A stretch of DNA of 64,000 nt. Source: Mesorhizobium sp. M8A.F.Ca.ET.218.01.1.1. Lineage in GTDB: Bacteria > Pseudomonadota > Alphaproteobacteria > Rhizobiales > Rhizobiaceae. Made by a program: the position numbers and the translations under genes. Within the stretch, counting starts at the first letter, position 1, and each line of letters opens with the position of its first letter. Under the pieces are notes generated by a model. The model did no database searches and was not told where the DNA came from. It worked only from the letters and a program-made list of their open reading frames with translations. Of the stretch, positions 19,544 through 26,921 are shown one piece after another. The stretch lies in NCBI RefSeq assembly GCF_004791165.1, contig NZ_SRUZ01000005.1, positions 310,001-374,000 of the forward strand, in the 5' to 3' direction.

Positions 19544-19657
19544 GTGACGTCTATGGGATGTCACCATTTGTCACCTATCGTACGCGTACGTCGAATCCGT
19601 GTTGACAGAGTGCCCCTTTCGATTTACGAGTGATGAAAATCGAAATTCGTCACTCGT
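19544..19657. promoter_or_regulatory. TetR-gene promoter with several palindromes
   Basis: This region holds a near-perfect GTGACGTC-N5-GATGTCAC dyad (19544-19564), the 12-bp palindrome CGTACGCGTACG (19579-19590) and a TTGACA -35 (19602-19607) with TACGAG 17 bases on as a weak -10. A dyad with arms ACGAGTGA (19626-19633) and TCACTCGT (19650-19657) straddles the start region. The last is the best candidate for TetR autorepression, as it lies between the promoter and the ATG at 19674. Confidence 0.5.
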
Positions 19658-19673
19658 TATTTGACAGAGAGCT

Positions 19674-20279
19674 ATGTCCGAAGCCGCCAACATCGTCGCC
19701 GACGTCGCCCGCCAGGAAAATGTGACGCGCATTCTCGATTGCGCCGAGCGCCTGTTCCGGCACTATGGCTACGGCAAGACCAATGTCGCCGACATTGCCC
19801 GCGAACTCGGCATGTCGCCGGCCAACATCTATCGTTTCTTTGCCTCCAAGGTCGAAATCCACCAGGCCGTCTGTGGCCGGATGCTCGGCGCCAGCTACAA
19901 GATGGCCTACGAGATCATGCACCTGCCGATCAGCGCCGAGGAGCGGCTGCGGCGTTACGTGCATGCGCAGTACAAGATGACGATGGAGGTCATGCTCGAC
20001 GACCAGAAGGTCCACGAGATGGTCATCGTCGCCCTCGAGCGCGACTGGGGCGTCATCGACAAGCATGTCGACAGCATCCACGATCTCTTCGCCGAGGTAA
20101 TCCGCGAGGGCATCGAGGCCGGCGAGTTCAGGAAACAGGACCCGGTGACCGCATCGCGCTGTTTCGGTGCCGCCACCGTCATCCTGTGCCATCCGCAGAT
20201 GGTGGCGCAGTGCCTCGCCAAGACCAATCGGGCGATGCCCGACGAGCTCATCGATTACGCCATCAGAGCCTTGAAATAG
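19674..20279 (+). CDS. TetR-family transcriptional regulator of the RND operon
   Basis: A 201-residue regulator with an N-terminal TetR helix-turn-helix (ERLFRHYGYGKTNVADIA, then ELGMSPANIYRFFASK, about residues 25-60) and a helical ligand-binding C-terminal part. Located 54 bases ahead of the membrane-fusion gene and in the same direction, it most likely represses itself and the efflux genes. ATG at 19674 has only a weak AGAGAG upstream. The effector is unknown. Confidence 0.88.
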   Translation: MSEAANIVADVARQENVTRILDCAERLFRHYGYGKTNVADIARELGMSPANIYRFFASKVEIHQAVCGRMLGASYKMAYEIMHLPISAEERLRRYVHAQYKMTMEVMLDDQKVHEMVIVALERDWGVIDKHVDSIHDLFAEVIREGIEAGEFRKQDPVTASRCFGAATVILCHPQMVAQCLAKTNRAMPDELIDYAIRALK

Positions 20280-20333
20280 CCGCCGCCAGCCGGTGCCGGT
20301 GTCGACAGTCCGCCTCCAGTCGGGAGTATCAAG

Positions 20334-21476
20334 ATGTTTTTGCCCAGTTCCATCCTTCGCAAGCTTCCAGCCGCCGGCCTGATCATCGCATCGCTTGGGC
20401 TTGCCGGCTGCTCGCAGGAAAAGGCGGAGGTGAAGGACATCATCCGCCCGGTCAAGGTCGTCGAGATCGCGAAGGCGCATGACACCCGCACGCTGTCCTA
20501 TTCCGGATCGGTGCGCGCCCGCACCGAGAGCACACTGGGGTTCCGGGTCAACGGCAAGATCACCGAGCGTCTCGTCGACATCGGCCAGCACGTGGCGCCT
20601 GGCGATGTGCTCGCCCGCATCGATCCCTCAGACTATGACCTGTCGGTCAAGAGCGCGCAGGCCGCGCTGGATGCCTCAGAACGTCAGGTCGAGACCGTCG
20701 AACTCGCCCGCAAGCGCGCCGAGCAGCTTTTCGCCAAGAACTTCGCGCCGAAATCGCAGCTCGAACAGGCGACGCTGACCTTTGACCAGGCCGTCGCCAC
20801 GCGCGACTCCGCCCGCTCGACGCTTGCCCAGGCCAGAAACCAGGTCGGCTATACCGACCTCAAGGCCGACAGGGACGGCATCGTCACGGCGGTCAACGCC
20901 GATGTCGGCCAGGTGGTTGGCTCGGGCACGCCGGTGATCACCGTCGCGGTCGATGGCGAAAAGGAAGTGCTGATCGCGGTTCCGGAAATGGAGATCGCGC
21001 AGTTCAAACCGGGCAAGGACGTCAAGGCGGGCTTCTGGTCCGATGCCGCTCTGGCGCTCGACGGCAAGGTCCGCGAGGTCGCCGGCAGCGCCGATCCGCA
21101 GTCGCGCACTTTTGCCGTCCGCGTCAGCCTGCCCAACGACCCGCGCGTGCTGCTCGGCATGACCGCCAATATCGAGGCGTCGGCAGCCAACGAAAAGCAG
21201 CTCGTCTCTATCCCGCTGAGCGCGCTCGCCGAGAAAGACAGCCAGTCGATCGTCTGGACGGTCGATCGCGGCGCCGACACGGTTCATGCCCGTCCAGTCA
21301 AGGTCGCCGAGTTCGCCGCCGACGGCGTGCGCGTGGCGGAGGGATTGAAACCGGGCGATATCGTGGTCGCCGCCGGTACGCAGTTCATGACCGAGGACCT
21401 GAAGGTGAAACTCGCCGGCGGCGTCACACAGCAGTCCGCCTCGGCCGAAGGCGAGGACGCCAGCAAGCTGCGCTGA
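20334..21476 (+). CDS. RND efflux periplasmic adaptor (membrane fusion protein)
   Basis: A 380-residue HlyD/MexA-type adaptor. The signal peptide ends in lipobox LGLAGC (Cys about 26), so it is a lipoprotein of the inner membrane facing the periplasm. It has a barrel-sandwich lipoyl motif (VNGKITERLVDIGQHVAPGD), a helical hairpin around residues 95-160 and a beta-barrel C-terminal region. It links the RND pump downstream to an outer-membrane channel, which is not encoded here. ATG at 20334 follows GGGAG at 9 bases. Confidence 0.9.
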   Translation: MFLPSSILRKLPAAGLIIASLGLAGCSQEKAEVKDIIRPVKVVEIAKAHDTRTLSYSGSVRARTESTLGFRVNGKITERLVDIGQHVAPGDVLARIDPSDYDLSVKSAQAALDASERQVETVELARKRAEQLFAKNFAPKSQLEQATLTFDQAVATRDSARSTLAQARNQVGYTDLKADRDGIVTAVNADVGQVVGSGTPVITVAVDGEKEVLIAVPEMEIAQFKPGKDVKAGFWSDAALALDGKVREVAGSADPQSRTFAVRVSLPNDPRVLLGMTANIEASAANEKQLVSIPLSALAEKDSQSIVWTVDRGADTVHARPVKVAEFAADGVRVAEGLKPGDIVVAAGTQFMTEDLKVKLAGGVTQQSASAEGEDASKLR

Positions 21477-21512
21477 CGACAGACAGATCGGCCGCGCGTT
21501 CCCGCGGCCGCA

Positions 21513-21631
21513 GGTTTCCGGGCGGCGTGCCCGAAGGTCGAGACGTCAAGGCCGATGTACCCCCGCATCGATCCTCGCGTCCCACCGCGATGAGTGTCTC
21601 TCCGCTCGAAGAGCGACGCCGCCCGGAAACC
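21513..21631. repeat. Long-loop inverted repeat between adaptor and pump genes
   Basis: Perfect 16-bp arms GGTTTCCGGGCGGCGT (21513-21528) and its complement (21616-21631) enclose 87 bases. The 257-base gap 21477-21733 is otherwise non-coding. A hairpin here could tune expression of the pump relative to the adaptor, or this could be a dispersed intergenic repeat. Confidence 0.6.
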
Positions 21632-21733
21632 AGTATCGAACGCAGATGATTTCGTTTCGCGCGCCGCGCTTCTTCGAAGCACCTTCCTCGAAGCACAAGG
21701 GCGCCGGCAACCAAGCAAAGTGGACCAGCACCG

Positions 21734-24700
21734 ATGACGACCTCCACTGAAGAAAAGCGGCCCTTCAATCTCTCTCGTTGGGCAATTGGCCATCCCTCCA
21801 TTGCGCGCTTCCTGTTCGGGCTGATCATCATCGCCGGCGCGCTCGGCCTGATGCGCATGGGCCAGAAGGAGGATCCCGATTTCACCTTCCGCGTCATGGT
21901 CGTGCAGGCGATCTGGCCGGGCTCCTCGATCCAGGAGATGGAAGACCAGGTCGTCAACAAGATCGAGCGCAAATTGCAGGAGACGCCGCATCTCGACTTC
22001 GTGCGCTCCTTCACCCGCGCCGGCAGCGCCATCATCACCGTCCAGATCAAGGGCGACACCAACGCCGCTGAAGTGACGGATGCCTTCTATCAGGTGCGCA
22101 AGAAGGTCGGCGACATCCAGGGCGACCTGCCACAGGGCCTGCTCGGCCCCTATTTCAACGACGAGTTCGGCGACACCTTCATCACGCTGCATTCGATCAG
22201 CGGCGACGGCTTCTCCTATCCGGAGCTGAAGAAGTTCGCCATCCAGGCGCGCGACATGCTGTTGACGACATCAGGCGTCGAAAAGGCCGTCATCATCGGC
22301 GACCAGCCGGAAAAACTCTATATCGACGTCTCGTCCAAGGCGCTGGCCGAACGCGGCCTGACGCTGACCGACCTGCAGAACGCGATCAAGGGCCAGAACA
22401 ACGTCGATCCAGCCGGCTCCGTCGATACCGGCGTCAATTCGGTGCGCATCTCCGTCGAAGGCGACGTCGCCAAGGCCGCCGACATCAGGGAATTGCGCCT
22501 GCGCGCCGGCGGCCAGGTGACCCGGCTGGGCGACATCGCCACCGTCACTTCGGGGCTGGAAGATCCCTTCCAGCGCAAATACCGCTTCAATGGCCACGAC
22601 AGCGTGCAGCTTGGCGTCGTCATGGCCAAGGGTTTTAAAGTCACCGATGTCGGCAAGGATGTCGAGGCGACCTACAAGCACTTCGAGGAAGCGCTGCCCT
22701 ATGGCGTTTCGGTCGACCAGATTTCCGACCAGCCGGGCGTCGTCACGGACGCGGTCGCCGAATTCATGCATGCGCTCGGCGAGGCGCTGCTGATCGTGCT
22801 CGTCGTCTCGTTCCTGTCGATCGGCTGGCGCTCGGGCCTGGTGATCGCCATCGCCATACCGCTGGTGCTCGCCGCCACATTCGCCATCATGTATGAAATC
22901 GGCATCGACCTGCAGCGCATTTCGCTGGGCGCGCTGATCATCGCGCTCGGCTTGCTCGTCGACGACGCCATGATCGTCGTCGAGATGATGGAGCGGAAGC
23001 TCGAGGAGGGGTTGGTCAAGATCGAGGCGGCGAGCTTCGCCTATTCCTCGACCGCCTTCCCGATGCTGACCGGCACGCTGATCACCACCGCCGGCTTCAT
23101 CCCGGTCGGCTTCGCCGCCTCGACGGCTGGCGAATATGTGCGCACCCTGTTCTATGTCGTCGGCATCGCGCTGATCGTGTCGTGGTTCGTGGCGGTCTAT
23201 TTCACGCCGTGGCTGGGGCATATGATCCTCAAGCAGCGCAAGCATGCCGGCACCCACCACGACGCCTTCGACACGCGTTTCTATCGCCGGCTTCGCTCGA
23301 CCGTCGGCTGGGCGGTGCGTCACCGCATCATCGTGCTGGTGATGACGCTGGTGACTTTCGGCACCAGCCTGTGGGCCTTCCAGTTCATTCCGCAGAACTT
23401 CTTCCCGCAATCGTCGCGGCCCGAAATCCTCGTCGACCTCTGGCTGCCGGAAGGCACCTCGATCAAGGAAGTCGAGACGCAGGCCAAGGCCCTGGAAGCC
23501 AAGATGATGGACGACAAGGACAAGCGTTTCATCGCCACCTATATCGGCGAGGGCGCCCCGCGCTTCTTCCTGCCGCTCGACCAGCAACTGCGCAACCCGA
23601 ATTTCGCCCAGATGCTTGTCATGGCCAATGACGAGCCGGCCCGCGAGCGGCTGATCGTCAAGCTGCGCACGGTTCTGGCGCAGGATTTCCCGTCGATCCG
23701 TGCCAAGGTCGACCGCCTGTTCCTCGGACCGCCGACCGGCTGGCCCGTGCAGATGCGCGTCATGGGTCCGGATCGTCAGGAGGTGCGCCGCATCGCCGAC
23801 CAGGTGAAGGCGAAGTTCCGCGAGGATCCGCTGCTTGGCGCCGTCCATGACGACTGGCTGGAGCCGGTGCCTGCGATGAAGCTGGTCATCGATCAGGATC
23901 GCGCCCGTGCGCTCGGCGTCACCTCGCAGCGCATCCGCCAGATGCTGCAGGCCGCGATGTCCGGCGCGCCGCTCGACGATTTCCGTGACGGCGAGGAGAC
24001 GGTGTCCATCGTCGCCCGCGAGCCGGATGCCAGCCGCAGCCTGCTGTCCTCGGTCGACTCGGTCTATATCCCGACCGATTTCGGCGGCTTCGTTCCGCTG
24101 TCGCAGGTCGCCAAGGTCATGCCTGTGCTGGAGCAAGGCATAGAGTGGCGCCGCGACCGCCTGCCGACCATCTCGGTGCGCGCCACATTGCCCGACGGCG
24201 TGCAGTCCAACGACGTCGTCACCAAGATGTACAAGGACATGCAGGGTCTGCGCGACGGCCTGGCGCCCGGTTACAAGATCGAGATTCAGGGCGGGGCCGA
24301 GGATTCGGCTGAAAGCCAGGCTTCGATTGCCGCCAAGGCGCCGATCATGCTGGCCGTCATCGTCGTGCTGCTGATGATCCAGCTGCAGAACTTCGGCAAG
24401 GCGATGCTGGTGCTGGCGACGGGCCCGCTCGGCATCATCGGTGCTGCCGCCGCTCTGCTGATCAGCGGCGCGCCATTCGGCTTCGTCGCCATCCTCGGCG
24501 TTATCGCGCTGCTCGGCATCATCATGCGCAACTCGATCATCCTGGTCGACCAGATCGACCAGGACATCGCCAGGGGCATGGACCGTTCCGAAGCGATCAT
24601 CGGCTCGGCGGTGCGCCGCTTCAGGCCGATCGTACTGACGGCGATGACCGCGGTGCTGGCACTGATCCCGATCTCGCGTGCCGTGTTCTGGGGGCCGCTC

Positions 24701-24880
24701 GCCTATGCCATGATGGGCGGCATTCTGGTCGCGACCGTGCTCACCATCCTGGTGCTGCCGGCGGGCTATGCGCTCTTCTTCGGCCGCGAGCCGAAGAAGG
24801 TGAAGACCGACGAGCAGGCCCCTGAGCCAGGAGAGATCGAAGGCATCGAACGGCCGCAATTGGCTTTGGCGGCGGAATAA
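21734..24880 (+). CDS. RND efflux transporter permease (AcrB/MexB superfamily)
   Basis: A 1048-residue inner-membrane proton antiporter with twelve predicted membrane segments and two large periplasmic loops. Typical segments are GQKEDPDFTFRVMVVQAIWPG near residue 35, the TM4 proton-relay motif ALGLLVDDAMIVVEMMERKLEEG near 410, and AILGVIALLGIIMRNSIILVDQID near 930. The length is normal for the family. It probably exports hydrophobic compounds; the ligand is unknown. The start ATG at 21734 has no clear ribosome-binding site, and the gap before it holds a long inverted repeat. Confidence 0.92.
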   Translation: MTTSTEEKRPFNLSRWAIGHPSIARFLFGLIIIAGALGLMRMGQKEDPDFTFRVMVVQAIWPGSSIQEMEDQVVNKIERKLQETPHLDFVRSFTRAGSAIITVQIKGDTNAAEVTDAFYQVRKKVGDIQGDLPQGLLGPYFNDEFGDTFITLHSISGDGFSYPELKKFAIQARDMLLTTSGVEKAVIIGDQPEKLYIDVSSKALAERGLTLTDLQNAIKGQNNVDPAGSVDTGVNSVRISVEGDVAKAADIRELRLRAGGQVTRLGDIATVTSGLEDPFQRKYRFNGHDSVQLGVVMAKGFKVTDVGKDVEATYKHFEEALPYGVSVDQISDQPGVVTDAVAEFMHALGEALLIVLVVSFLSIGWRSGLVIAIAIPLVLAATFAIMYEIGIDLQRISLGALIIALGLLVDDAMIVVEMMERKLEEGLVKIEAASFAYSSTAFPMLTGTLITTAGFIPVGFAASTAGEYVRTLFYVVGIALIVSWFVAVYFTPWLGHMILKQRKHAGTHHDAFDTRFYRRLRSTVGWAVRHRIIVLVMTLVTFGTSLWAFQFIPQNFFPQSSRPEILVDLWLPEGTSIKEVETQAKALEAKMMDDKDKRFIATYIGEGAPRFFLPLDQQLRNPNFAQMLVMANDEPARERLIVKLRTVLAQDFPSIRAKVDRLFLGPPTGWPVQMRVMGPDRQEVRRIADQVKAKFREDPLLGAVHDDWLEPVPAMKLVIDQDRARALGVTSQRIRQMLQAAMSGAPLDDFRDGEETVSIVAREPDASRSLLSSVDSVYIPTDFGGFVPLSQVAKVMPVLEQGIEWRRDRLPTISVRATLPDGVQSNDVVTKMYKDMQGLRDGLAPGYKIEIQGGAEDSAESQASIAAKAPIMLAVIVVLLMIQLQNFGKAMLVLATGPLGIIGAAAALLISGAPFGFVAILGVIALLGIIMRNSIILVDQIDQDIARGMDRSEAIIGSAVRRFRPIVLTAMTAVLALIPISRAVFWGPLAYAMMGGILVATVLTILVLPAGYALFFGREPKKVKTDEQAPEPGEIEGIERPQLALAAE

Positions 24881-24884
24881 GAAA

Positions 24885-24919
24885 AAAACCGGCCGGTCGA
24901 TTTGCGACCGGCCGGTTTT
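24885..24919. terminator. Strong bidirectional terminator
   Basis: A perfect 15-bp stem (AAAACCGGCCGGTCG with CGACCGGCCGGTTTT) and a 5-base loop, with A and T runs on both sides. It lies between the convergent RND pump and APC permease genes and ends both units. Confidence 0.92.
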
Positions 24920-24959
24920 CCTTGATGCAGCAGCTTGGGCCGCCTTGGCGGTCAGATCA

Positions 24960-26669
24960 TCAGATGACGAATACCCAATTGGCGATGAGCATGACCGCCA
25001 CGCCGGCGACCAGCGTCAGATAGGGCAGCATGCCCGCCTTCTTGACCGAGAGGTCGGCTCCCGCCATGCCGAGGTCGGCCAGCATGTGGTCCGGGAATTT
25101 GCCCTTGTCCTGGATGTAGTGGCGGAAGCAGAACACCGGGATGATCAGCGCCGCGGTGATCAGGCCGGCCCACAGGGCCATCGGGTTCCACACCTTGGCG
25201 CCTGCGCCCATGAAGATGGCGTTGACATAGGCGAAGATCGCCCCGATCCCCAAGAGCCAGCTAGGCGCCTTCCACGGCCGTACGATATGGCCGTTGTCGA
25301 TGCGGTGGATCCAGCCGGCATTGAGGTTGAGGAAGTTGAAGATGATGTAGCCGCAGTTCGACACGGCGAGGATGAAGAAGAAGCTCGTCGCGTCGGCCGA
25401 GGCGATCGCCAGAACCGCCAGGTTGAAGCAGAGGTCAGTCCACATGGCCCGCGTCGGCGCGCCGTGTTCGTTGACGTGGCTGAGATAGCGCGGCAGCCAG
25501 CCGTCGACCGAGCCCTGGTAGAGCGTGCGCGAGGAGCCGGCCATCGCCGTCATGATGCACAGCACCAGCGCCAGGATCATCAGCATGACAAGCAGGCTGT
25601 GGATAATCTTGCCGCCGCCGACCATGCCGGCCAGCGCGTCGGCCACGCCTGAGCCGTCGACGATCGGCGTTGCCAGCATGCCGTTCAGGCCCAGCACGCC
25701 CTGGAAGGTGAAGGGCACCAGGATGAACAAAAGCATGCAGAGCAGGCCGGAATAGAAGATGGCCTTGAACGTATCGGTGCCGGGGTTCTTGAACTCCGAC
25801 GTGTAGCAGACGGCCGTCTCAAACCCATAGGTCGACCAGGCGGCGATGAACATGCCGCCGAGCGCCAATGTCCAGCCGGCGATGTTCCAGGAGCCGGGCT
25901 CGGGTGCGTAGGCAGCCGCCAGCGGCACCAGCGGCGAGAAGTTCGCCCAGTCGATCTGACCGGTGAAGATCGGCACAACGCCGACAATCAGCATCGGGAT
26001 AATGACCAGCAGGCCGATATATTTCTGCACGCTGGCGGTGCCCAGGATGCCGCGATGCTGGATCGAGAAAATGATCAGCATCAGCACCGCGCCGATGAAA
26101 AAAGTGGCGTTGAGCGTGAACGAGACCGGGCCCAGCGTGTGGCTCCACAGCGTCCAGTTACGGATGGCCGGCGTCGCGGCGGCGGTCACCGCGGTGATGG
26201 CGTCTGCGGGAACCGTTCCGGCATGCGCGGCGATGTAGGCCACCACCTCGGGCGAGGTGTCGGTGAAGATCGGCACCGGCGCCAGCGCGTTGAGGATATA
26301 GGCGGCGGCGATCGAGCAGCCGAGCGACAGCACCGGCGACCAGGCGAACCAGTTGCACCACACCGACAGCGGCGCGATGAACTTAGAGTAGCGCAGCCAC
26401 GCCGTGGCGCCGTAGATCGAGGCGCCGCCGGACTTGTTCGGAAACAGGCCGGCGATTTCGGCATAGGTAAAGGACTGCAGGAAGCCCATGATCATGGACA
26501 CCGTCCAGATCAGGAAGGCCAGCTTTCCCGTCGTGCCGGCAATGCCGCCGATCGAGAACAGGACCAGCGCCGGAACGCCGCTCGCCACCCAGAAGGCGCC
26601 GCGCCAGTCGATATGCCTGAGCAGCTTGCTTTCGGCAGGCTGGTCCAGGACCGTACTTATCGTGCTCAT
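24960..26669 (-). CDS. APC-superfamily amino acid/amine permease
   Basis: A 569-residue secondary transporter with about 12-14 membrane segments. APC features are LVLFSIGGIAGTTGKLAFLIW in TM1, FLQSFTYAEIAGLFPNKSGGASIYGATAWLRY around residues 65-95, and TYGFETAVCYTSEFKNPGTDTFKAIF near 285. It is longer than most APC proteins, mainly through the periplasmic loop after residue 135. It lies downstream of tdm on the same strand, with a separate promoter region containing a copy of the cluster motif. A role in uptake of a methylated amine or a related amino acid is plausible but unproven. ATG at 26669 has AGGGGAA upstream. Confidence 0.82.
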   Translation of the reverse strand: MSTISTVLDQPAESKLLRHIDWRGAFWVASGVPALVLFSIGGIAGTTGKLAFLIWTVSMIMGFLQSFTYAEIAGLFPNKSGGASIYGATAWLRYSKFIAPLSVWCNWFAWSPVLSLGCSIAAAYILNALAPVPIFTDTSPEVVAYIAAHAGTVPADAITAVTAAATPAIRNWTLWSHTLGPVSFTLNATFFIGAVLMLIIFSIQHRGILGTASVQKYIGLLVIIPMLIVGVVPIFTGQIDWANFSPLVPLAAAYAPEPGSWNIAGWTLALGGMFIAAWSTYGFETAVCYTSEFKNPGTDTFKAIFYSGLLCMLLFILVPFTFQGVLGLNGMLATPIVDGSGVADALAGMVGGGKIIHSLLVMLMILALVLCIMTAMAGSSRTLYQGSVDGWLPRYLSHVNEHGAPTRAMWTDLCFNLAVLAIASADATSFFFILAVSNCGYIIFNFLNLNAGWIHRIDNGHIVRPWKAPSWLLGIGAIFAYVNAIFMGAGAKVWNPMALWAGLITAALIIPVFCFRHYIQDKGKFPDHMLADLGMAGADLSVKKAGMLPYLTLVAGVAVMLIANWVFVI

Positions 26670-26771
26670 GTCGATGAGTTCCCCTTTTTCGATGTTCCCC
26701 GCCAGCGATGCCTCGGCTACGCGAAGCTTGCTCCCCGGCTAATGACCGTTCCGGCCGCAGTGTTTCCACTC

Positions 26772-26788
26772 AGTCGTATTTTTTTCTT
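26772..26788. promoter_or_regulatory. Cluster motif copy upstream of the APC permease at 24960
   Basis: AGTCGTATTTTTTTCTT matches the copy at 42583-42599 at 13 of 17 positions. It lies 102 bases upstream of the permease ATG. It is the weakest of the palindromic copies because its left half is degenerate. Confidence 0.35.
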
Positions 26789-26921
26789 AAGAGTGAAGAT
26801 TGATCCGGCGCGCCGTCACGTCAAGCGATTTGTGAAACCGTGCACATCACGCTTGCGCGCGCGGATGACAAAGCGTCCGATTGGGTGACCGGCGGGCGCT
26901 TTGCGAACCCAAAAGGGCAGG

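Noticed and set aside
22271..24859. 862-codon minus-strand open frame opposite the RND pump
   Set aside because: It lies exactly antisense to a well-supported RND transporter and has very high His, Asp and Arg content with no motif.
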